Positions 12,768 to 24,562 of a stretch of 64,000 nucleotides of DNA are shown here, in pieces (the first letter of the stretch is position 1; each line of letters opens with the position of its first letter). The translations under genes were made by a program, and so were the position numbers. This DNA comes from Saxidomus purpurata (taxonomy: Eukaryota; Mollusca; Bivalvia; Venerida; Veneridae), in contig JAFMSR010000019.1 in the NCBI GenBank assembly GCA_022818135.1, positions 29,502,315 through 29,566,314 on the forward strand. Reading direction: 5' to 3'. The notes beneath the pieces were generated by a model. That model had not been told where the DNA came from. It saw only the letters and a program-made list of their open reading frames with translations, and did not search any database.

Positions 12768-15599
12768 GAGTGGCATATATCACGGACAAAGCACGCGGGA
12801 ACTGCAGCTTCCGACCTATCGAAGGATCGGACTTTGACGATAGGTCGAGTGGTCCAAACACTGTTAGAATCCGTAACTCGAGGGAATTTTTCTACTTCGA
12901 TGTTAAAAATGTGTCGTATGAAGGCGTCGTAAGTAACCATTAGAACAATCATAAACTAAGAGCAGTGCTAGCAGGCCCTTTATCTAAATAATTGTGCCCA
13001 CTTAAAACAACTGGTTGCTTTGTGTAAGTGCATTTCATTTTTAAAATGAGTGATTTTGATGGTGGTCAAATGATAACTTAGGGGCTATACGTTTCATTTA
13101 TTTTGGCGTATATCCGGCGTACGCCGACTTTAACGGGATATTGAGACCTCTTTGCCGATAATGCGCCGAATTCCGCCTGGCGTTATGAAACGAATATACC
13201 GGTGCGGTTGAAACTTATAGCCCCATTATCGGTTACATAAGTTACACAAGGGCAATTGTACTGATTACTGGTCATTTGATTCTAACTATGTCGTATGAAA
13301 GCGAGCTCTTTCATAGATTTCTGTTTCTAGCTTTCGAGCTTAGTTTAACCTTATTTATTTGCACCGATTGCAACTTATATTGATAACTACAAGTGATGAC
13401 TGCTTCATGGAAATCTGATCAGTACTCGCGCTGACAAAAATGCATTTTGGAGGCCGTGGTCAGTGCCGTTGCCGGGATTCGAACTGATGGCCTCCAGGTT
13501 AGGAGTCCGATACTCCACCCCCACACCACAGTGCCTCTCTTCTACAGTAATATTATATTCAAATACTAACTCGTGTATCGTTCGCCACTGTGGCTGAGTG
13601 GTTGGAGTCGCTGACTCAAAATCACTGTAACCACTCATAGAATGAAGACCATGGGTTCGAGCCCTGCTGCCTGTTAAAATGACTAAAACTACGGTAGGGA
13701 CGGGCGTTAAAACTCCTACAACTACAAAATTTAATACTTATTCGTGTATCTATTATAATCTGCACTGGAATTGTCTCGGAATAAACTACAGCACTATGGG
13801 CATATTCTTTTTTGTCACAATTTTTTTATTGATTTTTTTTAAAAATAGAAACAGAACAGAGGAATAGACTGCGATACATGGGTGGCAATCAGGTCAGACT
13901 ACCCGTTCAAGTATCCAACGAATTCTACTTGGGAATGGTATTTTGCGACGGTAAGTCGAATTCAAACAACTCTCAATAATATAAAGTTATCTCGAATTCT
14001 GTTAAGTCGAACATAGTTACTTTTTCTATTCGAGAGTTTTGAAGATAACGCTAGTTAAACAGAAAAACTGTACTTTTCGTTTCTTCTTTTCAGACTGAAT
14101 GGAATGAACTAAATTCCGGCCCAGAATCCGGTAACCTTCCTATACAAATGAGGATTTCCTTCCCAAGTGTATGTATTTTACTGACAAACATTTTTTTCAC
14201 ATTGAACAAATATCCATGTGACAATATTTTGTATTCCTTTGCTATCGACAGTTATGGAACGCCATTCCTGTCTTACTACTTGATTTCGGTTATATGCAGT
14301 TTCTTCATATAAGATACTGTCTTATTGTAGTATATGCATATTAGGAAAACTCTACTTTTTTGTAGTAGGTCAGCAATGGCGTTCCATATAACGTCAGTCT
14401 AATTATTTTGTATGATTCGAGAGTTTAAGTGACATACCATCTGTTCCGAGACAGAAATTTTGCAAAGAATAGTGATTTCAAATATTAGCTCTGCAATCTC
14501 CGAGATCATTCGTAATTTATGATTTACGTGCCTGAATATCAAAGCTGTTCCCCTTAAGTTAATGAATAGATAAACATATTTAAAGGGGCACTCCTTATAT
14601 CTAGCAGATAATATTCTCAACACATAAATAATATGTTCAATGAACGTAAAATGATAAATACATACAATTTTATAGAACCATATATTATAAATATTATATC
14701 GAAAAATGCCTCATTCGGCAACTAATAAACATAGAGGCCTTCTGTGATAAATCGCTATCCACCCATTAATTGTACAACAACAATTTAACATAGATTATTG
14801 AATGATTTACGGTACTGTAACATATTTTAAAACGCTGATTTTACCGATAACGACTGGAATGTATAGCTTAAACGTTTAGGTAAAGTAATAACACTTGCAA
14901 ATGTTATATTATTCATGTTTTTTCCAGCGATTAATTTGACACCAGTTATAGGGAGTGTCTCTTTAACATGTACATTGTATCAGTTATGAAGTTTCATACA
15001 TATTTCAGAGCTCCCAGTATTATCAGTACAACATATACAACTTTAAGAAAACTAAACCAGATCTTCTGAAATTTGACATAAGCGGCTGTTACCAGTTCGG
15101 CCAGAGAAGAAAGTTTCAATTCAGCCTTCAAGGTAGGGACATATCATTTGTTTAAAAATTTCAGAAATCAGCAATTTATTATAGATTATTTGCGCAGCAC
15201 ATCCATTTTACTCGCAATTCATGGTAGGTAACTCATAATTACACTAGGATATTTACGTTGTAAAGTATCGAAAGTATCTCGAGGTGTATTAACTCTAGCA
15301 TTTGTAATTCCCAGGAACAATAGTTAGGTTAACTGCCCGCCTATTAAAATGACCAAAACACGTTGGAATTGGCGTTTAACTCCTACAACAACAACAGTGT
15401 TTCGTTACCAGAGATATTAAGGAAATTTATCAGATAGTCTCCCTTGATTACCTCTTGAATTGGATTGCCTCCCTTAGACAGTGATCTCAAGAAACGAAAC
15501 TATTAATGGATGAAAATTAATGTTTGACTGATATTAAATTGCAGTTTTTAATGATAATGATGATAATGAAATAACATAGTAATAGTAAAAATAGTAGCT

Positions 15600-15635
<36 letters not shown>

Positions 15636-18600
15636 GATAATGAAAATAAAAATTGTAATTATAGCATTTATGTTTACGAATGTTAATGAAATGAAAGAGT
15701 AACTCACTTCTTGAACGCTTTAACAATATGTTAAACCTGTAACTGCATGTTATAGATTTAGTATTTTACCACATATAAACATTTAGCCTAATAGGTCCGA
15801 TTGGCTCTTGTGATATGAGGTATCCACTAGTTAAATTCTAAAGCAGGTCGAATTCCCCAACCGTTGTCCTATAAAAAATTTACAATAAATAATTAAACAT
15901 TTTCTATTGAACTCTTTCAGTGGCTGACAATGTGAAAGCAATGATCAGCACGAGCCTGGAACCATTTAAATATTACGTTCTACAATCCATTATAAGTGCT
16001 ACTGGACTTACACCGATCCGTGTTGCAAATCTCCAGGTAACACTATGTTTGAAAAAAGCTTCAGGTAACACTTTGTTTGTGTTAGTGTTACCAAAAAAAA
16101 AAGCTCCAGGTAACACGTTGTTTGTGTTAGTGTTACCAAAAAAAAAGCTCCAGGTAACACGTTGTTTGTGTTATTGTTACCAAAAAAGCTCCAGGTAACA
16201 CGTTGTTTGTGTTATTGTTACAGAAAGTGTTTTAGTTATCACTCGAATTATTGTTTATATGAGTGATGCTGGAACCTGCTTTAGGTACATTTTAACAAGT
16301 AATAAAATGTATTATTAAGACCGAAAGTCCTTCAAGGTAACACTGAATAAATTATTGATACCGGAAGATACACAAATGTAATACGTATTAATTGATTATA
16401 CAAATTCCAAGTGTGACATACACGATTTTTTGCTGTACCTTATGTATTAACATTTTTTTACAGTTTGCACTAATTCTTTTATATTTGCATGGAATTTTTC
16501 ATAATTGCGGGAATTTTGTAATTATTGCAGGTGTTCGTTGCGGACAATATAATTGTAACGTTTGAAATTTTGGATGTGGCACCGAGTGTGGGAGACGTCA
16601 AAAAGTCCTCTTCGTACAAGGAAGTCCCACTGGACTTCGCTGCCAACACCGTCGCCAGCATGATCCAAAACAATCAGTTTGTTGTGACGCTAGGGGGCGC
16701 TGCATTTACAAATGTAAGTGTTTAATGAGACAGAGTGTTGCTAGAGACGGATTAAATAGTTGCAAACAATGGTTAAGTGTATGTTAAGCTAGACAGGCTC
16801 ACAGTAAATTGCTACTCGGTGGCGCTGCCTTCACAAGTCAGGTCAACATGTACAGGTAGTGTTCAAAACGCTATGTTACGGCGTAGAAAAGCTAATTTAC
16901 GGCACTGTATAATGTGCGTGAAGTTAGCTGCCAGTTGCCAGTTGCCAATTCAATGCCAATTCAATTGGCAACTGGCAACTGGCAGCCAACTTCACACTCT
17001 TGTTGCCAATTCGTCTTCACTTGCAAATATTAACTAAAAACAAAATTGTTAAACCACGCGAATTGGCAACTGGCAACTGGCAGCTAGATGCCAATTCGAT
17101 TTTTATATAAAATCTTAATAAAAGTTGAATTGGCAACTGGCAACTGGCAACTGGCAACCAACTTCATATTCCAGATGCCAATTCAACTTTCACTTGCAAA
17201 TAGCCAATTCGTTCAACCTAACGAATTGGCAACTGGCAATTGGCAGCCAGATGCCAATTCGATTTTTATGTAAAAATCTTAATAAAAGTTGAATTGGCAA
17301 CTGGCAACCAACTTCATATTCCAGATGCCAATTCAACTTTCACTTGCAAATAGCCAATTCGTTCAACCTAACGAATTGGCAACTGGCAATTGGCAGCCAG
17401 ATGCCAATTCGATTTTTATGTAAAAATCTTAATAAAAGTTGAATTGGCAACTGGCAACCAGATGCCAATTTGTTCAACCTCGCGAATTGGCAACTGGCAA
17501 CTGGCAGCCAGATGCCAATTCGATTTTTATGTAAAAATCTTAATAAAAGTTGAATTGGCAACTGGCAACTGGCAACCAACTTCATATTCCAGATGCCAAT
17601 TCAACTTTCACTTGCAAATAGCCAATTTGTTCAACCTTACGAATTGGCAACTGGCAACTGGCAACCAGATGCCAATTCGACTTCTGTCTGTAATTGTGAA
17701 CAAAACGTGAATTGGCAACTGGCATTTGGCAGCAAGATGCCAATTCGTTCAACCTCGCCAACTGGCAACTGGCACCCAGATGCCAATTCGATTTTTATGT
17801 AAAAATCTTAATAAAAGTTGAATTGGCAAATGGCAACTGGTGACCAGATGCCAGTTCGTTCAACCTCGCGAATTGGCAACTGGCAACTGGCAGCCAGATG
17901 CCAATTCGATTTTTATGTAAAAATCTTAATAAAAGTTGAATTGGCAACTGGCAACTGGCAACCAACTTCATATTCCAGATGCCAATTCAACTTTCACTTG
18001 CAAATTACAAATTCGTTCAAACTCACGAATTGGCAACTGGCAACTGGCAGCCAGATGCCAATTCGATTTTTATGTAAAAATCTTAATAAAAGTTGAATTG
18101 GCAACTGGCAACTGGCAACTGGCAACCAACTTCATATTCCAGATGCCAATTCAACTTTCACTTGCAAATAGCCAATTTGTTCAACCTTACGAATTGGCAA
18201 CTGGCAACTGGCAACCAGATGCCAATTCGACTTCTGTCTGTAATTGTGAACAAAACGTGAATTAGCAACTGGCAATTGGCAGCCAAATGCCAATTCGTTC
18301 AACCTCGCCAATTGGCAACTGGCAACTGGAACCCAGATGCCAATTCGATTTTTATGTAAAAATCTTAATAAAAGTTGAATTGGCAACTGGCAACCAGATG
18401 CCAGTTCGTTCAACCTCGCGAATTGGCAACTGGCAACTGGCAGCCAGATGCCAATTCGATTTTTATGTAAAAATCTTAATAAAAGTTGAATTGGCAACTG
18501 GCAACTGGCAACCAACTTCATATTCCAGATGCCAATTCAACTTTCACTTGCAAATAACAAATTCGTTCAAACATACGAATTGGCAACTGGCAACTGGCAG

Positions 18601-21600
18601 TCAGATGCCAATTCGACTTCTGACTGTAATTTTGATTAAAAAGTGAATAGGCAACTGGCAATTGGCAGCCAGATGCCAATTCGTTCAACCTTGCGAATTG
18701 GCAACTGGCAGCCAGATGCCAATTCGATTTCATGTTACAATTTGAATAAAAGTTGAATTGGCAACTGGCAACCAACTTCATATTCCAGATGCCAATGCAA
18801 CTTTCACTTGCAAATAGCCAATTCGTTCAAACTCACGAATTGGCATCTGGTTGCCAGTTGCCAGTTGCCAATTCAACTTTTATTAAGATTTTTACATAAC
18901 AAAATCGAATTTGCATCTGGCTGCCAATTGCCAGTTGCCAATTCGCTTTTTATTCACAATTACTGACAGAAGTCGAATTGGCATCTGACTGCCAGTTGCC
19001 AGTAGCCAATTCGTGATGTTGAACGAATTGGCTATTTGCAAGTGAAAGTTGAATTGGCATCTGGAATATGAAGTTGGTTGCCAGTTGCCAGTTGCCAATT
19101 TATTTTTTACTAAGATTTTTACATTTTTTTTCTCTCAGTAATTGTGAATAAAAAGCGAATTCGCAACTGACAATTGGCAGCCAGATGCAAATTCGATTTT
19201 TTATGTAAAAATCTTAATAAAAGTTGAATTGGCAACTGGCAACAGGCAACCAGATGCCAATTCGTGAGTTTGAACGAATTGGCTATTTGCAAGTGAAAGT
19301 TGAATTGGCATCTGGAATATGAAGTTGGTTGCCAGTTGCCAGTTGCCAATTCAACTTTTATTAAGATTTTTACATAAAAATCGAATTGGCATCTGGCTGC
19401 CAGTTGCCAATTCGTGAGTTTGAACGAATTTGTTATTTGCAAGTGAAAGTTGAATTGGCATCTGGAATATGAAGTTGGTTGCCAGTTGCCAGTTGCCAAT
19501 TCAACTTTTATTAAGATTTTTACATTAAAATCGAATTGGCATCTGGCTGCCAGTTGCCAGTTGCCAATTCGCGAGGTTGAACGAACTGGCATCTGGTTGC
19601 CAGTTGCCATTTGCCAATTCAACTTTTATTAAGATCTTTACATAAAAATCCAATTGGCATCTGGGTGCCAGTTGCCAGTTGCCAATTCGCAAGGTTGAAC
19701 GAATTGGCATCTGGCTGCCAATTGCCAGTTGCCAATTCACGTTTTGTTCACAATTACAGACAGAAGTCGAATTGGCATCTGGTTGCCAGTTTCCATTTGC
19801 CAATTGGTAAGGTTGAACAAATTGGCTATTTGCAAGTGAAAGTTGAATTGGCATCTGGAGTATGAAGTTGGCTGCCAGTTGCCAGTTGCCAATTCAGCTT
19901 TTAGTAAGATTTTTACATAAAAATCGAATTGGCATCTGGCTGCCAATTGCCAGTTGTCAATTCGCGAGGTTGAACAAATTGGCATCTGCCTGCCAGTTGC
20001 CAGTTGCCAATTCGTTAGGTTGAACGAATTGGCTATTTGCAAGTGAAAGTTGAATTGGCATCTGGAATATGAAGTTGGTTGCCAGTTGCCAGTTGCCAAT
20101 TCATGTTTTATTAAGATTTTTACATAAAAATCGAATTGGCATCTGGCTGCCAGTTGCCAGTTGCCAATTCAACTTTTATTAAGATTTTTACATAAAAATC
20201 GAATTGGCATCTGGCTGCCAGTTGCCAGTTGCCAATTCGCGAGGTTGAACGAATTGGCATCTGGTTGCCAGTTGCCTATTCGCGAGGTTGAACGAATTGG
20301 CATTTGGTTGCCAGTTGCCAGTTGCCAATTCAACTTTTAAGATTTTACATAAAAATTGAATTGGCATCTGGCTGCCAGTTGCCAGTTGCCAATTCGCGAG
20401 GTTGAACGAATTGGCATCTGCCAGTTGCCAATTCAACTTTTATTATGATTTTTACATAAAAATCGAATTGGCATCTGGCTGCCAGTTGCCAGTTGCCAAT
20501 TCGCGAGGTTGAACGAATTGGCATCTGCCAGTTGCCAATTCAACTTTTATTAAGATTTTTACATAAAAATCGAATTGACATCTGGCTGCCAGTTGCCAGT
20601 TGCCAATTCGCGAGGTTGAACGAATTGGCATCTGGTAGCCAGTTGCCAATTCAACTTTTATTAAACTTTTTACATAAAAATCGAATTGGCATCTGGCTGC
20701 CAATTTCCAGTTGCCAATTCGTTAGGTTGAACGAATTGGCTATTTGCAAGTGAAAGTTGAATTGGCATCTGGAATATGAAGTTGGTTGCCAGTTGCCAGT
20801 TGCCAATTCAACTTTTATTAAGATTTTATATAAAAATCGAATTGGCATCTGGCTGCCAGTTGCCAGTTGCCAATTCGCGTGGTTTAACAATTTTGTTTTT
20901 AGTTAATATTTGCAAGTGAAGACGAATTGGCAACAAGAGTGTGAAGTTGGCTGCCAGTTGCCAGTTGCCAATTGAATTGGCATTGAATTGGCAACCGGCA
21001 ACTGGCAACTGGCAGCTAACTTCACGCACATCACTGTATACGACTAATGGTTAAATTTTGCGACGTTCAGGTAAAATATCTATATTCCAGGATATTTCAT
21101 ACATATCGAGGTTTGACCGCAAAACTACGTTACTTATATGAAATTAATAAGGACTTACAACAGTTTTGCGGTCAACATCGAATTCTGTACGTCGTACGTT
21201 TACATCATTAAACTTAGTGATGTCGCAACACTTCATACAACTGCCTTTTCTGCCAGCTTCTCTTAGTAGTATCCAACAAAATAATAAAATGCAAAAAGCT
21301 CTTGAACAAAGCTCTTGGAAGCCTAACACCTGTAAGCCGCTGATAGTTATCTGTATCCGCCCCTGTCTGTATTTTAATGTATATTTCTAGGTTAAACCTT
21401 TAACTGCCAAATCTGACAGCATCATTGAAATCACGTACACGAACGTCACAACAACCGTACAAAACCAACAGAAGACCGGATACGGCGCTGGTAAGTTACT
21501 TAATGGCAATCTACCAATATTGTAGACTGTGTATATATACAAGTTAGCCATACGCTGAAGTTGTCCTCCTTACAGCTAAAATACCTCGTGATGACAGTGC

Positions 21601-22263
21601 AAACACGTGATCAGTATCATAATAACTGCCAAGTTAGCTAAGTAATGTTAAAAGCGTTTATATAAGCCTTTATGTATGTGTATAGATGTATAGAGCGTTA
21701 TCGTTGATACCGGTTTCCCATATGACCAACGCCCCAAGAAGAGGTTAGTTATTTTAGGTTTCGGAGGACAGTGCAAGATACAGAAGGCGTCCCAATTCCA
21801 GAGACACCCCTGGTTCTTAAACATGGCATTTGTATACAGTAGCACCCTTACATGGGACCTCGGTTTTTAAGTCTCACCCAAAAGACTGTTAGTAATTTTA
21901 GTTGGTCAGCCCGGGGAATCGAGCACGCAACCCCGAGATTTTAAGTCTCGTGCTCTACCGATTGAGCTAACCGGGCTGACAAAAGCCTTTAGAAAAAAAT
22001 GCCAGTTAAATACAATGTACTGAATTAATGTAGAATGAATCTGGATATCTATTGGTTGGATCGCGTGATCACATGGTCATCATGTGACATCCAGTACATA
22101 GAGTCACTATGATTGGCTTAAGATACACGAACATATCAATGCTATAAATAGACTAATTGTGACAATTATTGATTTTTTAGGGCCTATGGCAGGTGTTGGT
22201 ATCTCTATGCCTATTCTTGGTGCGGGAATGGGAATTGTTTTTGCCTACTTTTTCTTCAAATAG
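12768..22263 (+). CDS. LolA-like-domain membrane protein, 5'-truncated copy 1 (8 exons)
   Basis: Exons: 12768-12928, 13849-13950, 14094-14168, 15009-15132, 15921-16036, 16531-16713, 21391-21490, 22181-22263. All have AG/GT borders and matching phases, and the frame is open to a TAG immediately followed by AATAAA. The product resembles the C-terminal two thirds of the metazoan LolA-like-domain proteins common in molluscs (recalled from memory). It includes a conserved RGIDCDTW core, an NSTWEWYF motif, a region resembling a SEA-type fold (exons 5-6), and a C-terminal hydrophobic segment ending in a single Lys, which could be a membrane anchor or a GPI signal. The four upstream exons present in copy 2 were not found to the left, so this copy is truncated, spliced to exons outside the window, or an allelic fragment. 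It differs from copy 2 by three residues, all in exon 6 (I/V, V/M, V/L). Ligand and role are unknown. Confidence 0.75.
13081..13223. repeat. MITE with GGGGCTATA terminal inverted repeats
   Basis: It begins GGGGCTATACGTTTCA and ends TGAAACTTATAGCCCC, with GC-rich imperfect hairpin blocks (GGCGTACGCC) between. It lies in the first intron of copy 1 and recurs at 39833-39975 in copy 2, so it predates the split of the copies. Confidence 0.75.
13440..13535 (-). repeat. tRNA-derived SINE head, minus strand
   Basis: Read on the minus strand it has a B-box-like GTTCGAATCC preceded by tRNA-like arms (GCACTGTGGTGTGGGGGTGG and GGACTCCTAACCTGG). It lacks clean acceptor pairing and lies head to head with the next SINE. 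It is a tRNA-like relic rather than a functional tRNA. The equivalent is at 40191-40286. Confidence 0.6.
13575..13735 (+). repeat. tRNA-derived SINE, plus strand
   Basis: A-box-like TGGCTGAGTGGTTGGAG and B-box GGGTTCGAGCCC are separated by a long insert, as in a Ser/Leu-type tRNA head. A body containing CTGTTAAAATGACTAAAAC follows, with a tail of ACTCCTACAACTAC. The same family lies at 23615-23890 and 48225-48500. A detached 3' end lies at about 15310-15395. Confidence 0.7.
14540..14830. repeat. Dispersed MITE-like repeat R2
   Basis: It contains AAAGGGGCACTCC, an AAAATGCCTC block and ACCCATTAATTGTACAACAA. The reverse complement occurs at about 32800-33240, in the intron before the exon at 33261. 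The equivalent in copy 2 is about 41310-41570. It lies in the intron between the third and fourth exons of copy 1. Confidence 0.65.
15596..15635. repeat. (AAT)n microsatellite
   Basis: About eleven AAT triplets. The copy 2 equivalent near 42355-42382 is shorter. It creates a spurious poly-leucine ORF on the minus strand. Confidence 0.9.
16030..16240 (+). repeat. Splice-donor-seeded minisatellite, copy 1
   Basis: The exon ending at 16036 (CTCCAG followed by GTAACA) is directly followed by about four further units of 45-50 bp. Each has GCTCCAGGTAACAC or a near variant, then TTGTTTGTGTTAGTGTTACC. The genuine donor is the first member of the array. More decayed members may persist near 16285 and 16335. 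Confidence 0.85.
16912..21031. mobile_element. Foldback element B, 4.1 kb, arms made of a GGCAACTGGCAACT satellite
   Basis: Both termini read inward as ATGTGCGTGAAGTTAGCTGC. The flanks are CACTGTATA on both sides (16903-16911 and 21032-21040), and the empty site with a single CACTGTATA is present in copy 2 at 43665-43673. The left arm (16912-about 18840) and right arm (about 18841-21031) are inverted relative to each other and built of a composite repeat of GCCAATTC/GAATTGGC, GGCAACTGGCAACTGG and AAAATCTTAATAAAAGTTG. A short stretch at about 19135-19260 is flipped within the right arm. There is no coding gene; the long ORFs are repeat artefacts. It lies inside the LolA-like intron. Confidence 0.92.
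21655..21981 (-). repeat. SINE with tRNA-Lys-like head (copy 1)
   Basis: On the minus strand it starts near 21981 with GCCCGGTTAGCTCAATCGGT, a tRNA-Lys-like 5' half with an intact anticodon stem (CGAGA/TCTCG). The T-arm does not pair well, and a body extends to about 21655. The anticodon-loop triplet reads TAA here but TAT in the copy 2 equivalent, which argues against a working tRNA. Confidence 0.65.
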
Positions 22264-23600
22264 AATAAATGTACAGGTACGTTAAAAGATTTTATGTTCT
22301 TAAAAGGAATTCAGTTTTTAAAATTTTACTTCAAAGTTATAATATATCTGTCCTTTGCAACGTTAGTTGACCTCGTTCATTCTTCTGATTTTTCTCTCTT
22401 CAAATCTTCTTAAAAGTTTTTAGTTTCGTTTCATGTGTTTTTATACATCACTGATTTTTGTCAAAGTTTATTGAATTATTTTAAATGAACATGATTCTTA
22501 AAGAAACTTACGTTATCTCAGCTAACTTTTTATAAGGATTCGTAATCTGATTGAAGAATATTTTTAAATGTCAACGGGTTACTTAATAAGGTTCTCTATA
22601 TGTTTTGTTTTAGAAATGGAGTGTGGATGGGCAAAAAAACAACAACAACAGGAGAACTTCGTATTAATGAGATATATGAATTTATACACCGGCTTGAAGG
22701 TTTATTGAAATACTTATAAACGGATAAATTTCTTATAATTGGTGAAGAATATATAATTGAGCATGCATGAAGTAGACATTGTACGTTTTGACGTTAGCGA
22801 GGCATCTGTGTACAAGATGAAAGTATTCATTCGGACTTACAAAACTGTGTTCTTGTGTAGACAAATGATTTGCTTGACTTGGTGGGCATAAGCCTACAGA
22901 TTTTTAAAATGTTCTGTATGATAAAAAAGTGGTACATTCATTTTGTAAATATGTATTTTTTTCAAGTTATTGCAGCAGTAGCCTGACTGATTTTTATCCT
23001 TCATATTAAAAAATAGAATTTGACAAAATATTTGACTGCACTGTATCTGGGTTTCATTCTCAACAGATTTTATCAATATGTCTTTATTGGCAGTTTTCTT
23101 ATTCCACACTTAGGCTGAATGCAGTCACATATTAAACCTAAAACTTTATATTCAGTTTTCACTATTACATTGTACATTACCGAGAAACATGGCGAAATTT
23201 AACACATCGCTTAAGAAGTATAATTCCTTTAACCACGAAATATTGCCCTCGCAAATTTAACAGACTGTACAGTACTTAAGATAATGTGATTCTGACAACC
23301 CTGTTTTCAACAACGAACTTATAGATAAATGACATTTAGTAAACCGTAACTACACTTTTCACTTGTTGTACGTCAACGGTAAAATCCGAGGAATAAGTAT
23401 AAGTCACGGTTTATATAACGTTGTTTATCTACATGTATACGGATATTATAGCTGCCAAGTCCGGTTGCTGCTGCATAACCTTTTCTGTGAATTGCAATTT
23501 TTGAACTTTATATTTTCTGCGAGTGATTTGTGCAATATTTGTATAAATAAACAAAGAACTAGACCAGTCTTTGAATTGTTGATTCAAATACCGGGAAATC
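22264..23600. other. 3' flank of LolA-like copy 1, no gene recognised
   Basis: It begins with AATAAA (22264-22269), a possible polyadenylation signal touching the stop codon. No further exon or family match was seen. The same sequence follows copy 2 at about 46875-48220. Confidence 0.5.
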
Positions 23601-23614
23601 TCAACGGGTGTCGA

Positions 23615-23890
23615 ATGACCGCCTCCGTGGTCCGGATGACCGCCTCCGTGGTCGAGTGATTAGAACTGCTGACTTGAAATCAATGAAACATATCATAGAT
23701 TGACTGTCATGGGTTCAAGCCCTGCTACCGACCATGTCTCTTTATGTGAGAAAATTGGCAGTTTCTTACTGAGGCTAGGAGTCTAGTACCGGTTCTTCCC
23801 AGGAACAATTGTTAGGTAAACTGTCCGCAGGTAAAATTGACCGAAATACGGTTGAAATTCATACTTTAACAACAACAACAACAACAACAT
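23615..23890 (+). repeat. tRNA-derived SINE with (AAC)n tail
   Basis: The head contains CCTCCGTGGTCGAGTGATTA (A-box region, with the first 19 bp tandemly doubled) and B-box GGGTTCAAGCCC. The body contains TTCCCAGGAACAATTGTTAG and ends in an AAC run. The equivalent at 48225-48500 has the more canonical GGGTTCGAGCCC. Confidence 0.8.
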
Positions 23891-23954
23891 AAACGATGCT
23901 CATACACAGGAAACTATATTTCCATTCATTCATGTATTTGTTATTATGCGTAAA

Positions 23955-24065
23955 GGAAATAATCTTGCGCCATGACGTTCAATATGAACATTGATTTTTA
24001 TGGCCAGACATTCATCGCCATGACGTTCAATATGAACATTGATTTTTATGGCCAGACATTCATTC
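23955..24065 (+). repeat. Two-copy tandem repeat, about 48 bp
   Basis: CGCCATGACGTTCAATATGA and the ATTGATTTTTATGG block are repeated twice in tandem. The same doubling is in copy 2 at about 48594-48690. Confidence 0.8.
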
Positions 24066-24427
24066 TGTCATTAACCCATTTTGCCTTATGTGAACATCTC
24101 TTTTTGATTTCATGCAATGTTTAGATAGAAACGAATCAGTGTGTGGAAGGCAAAAGTTACATTCATTTTGTTTTTCAAGTGATCTGCTATTTTAATTTTT
24201 CAAAGCACTCTTTCAATTCATGAATTCACTCTTCAGATCTTAAAAAATCTGCTTAATTCTAAAATGACACGTGCTTCTTAAATTTTGTTCGATTCAAAAA
24301 CCCATTCATATCTATGTTTTAACAATGGTATCTTCTGAATTCCAATTTGGGCAAGTCCATTTCTTTAAATAGGGGGATGTTTTGTTGAATTGTGACCCAA
24401 AAATCCTGATCAGACTATAAGAATCTT

Positions 24428-24562
24428 TCACTGGTTGCACGTGCAGATGGGAATAGCTGGCTCGAGGGTAACTGTTTTTGGCGGTAACGAGGCTCTGCCG
24501 AGGTACCGCCAAAACAGTTACCCGAGAGCCAGATATTCTCATCTGCACGTGCAACCAGTGAT
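24428..24562. repeat. Long hairpin, about 135 bp
   Basis: Near-perfect inverted repeat: CACTGGTTGCACGTGCAGAT on the left returns as its complement on the right. The arms also contain GGTAACTGTTTTTGGCGGTA and its complement, and the loop is about 15 bases (GAGGCTCTGCC). ORFs on both strands are mirror artefacts. The copy 2 equivalent is 49128-49262. Confidence 0.85.

Noticed and set aside
17088..20890. Many ORFs of 60-167 codons on both strands with peptides such as NWQLATGN
   Set aside because: They are translations of the element B satellite in several frames and both orientations.
21897..21981. Functional tRNA gene on the minus strand
   Set aside because: The T-stem does not pair, the anticodon differs between copies, and a SINE body follows.
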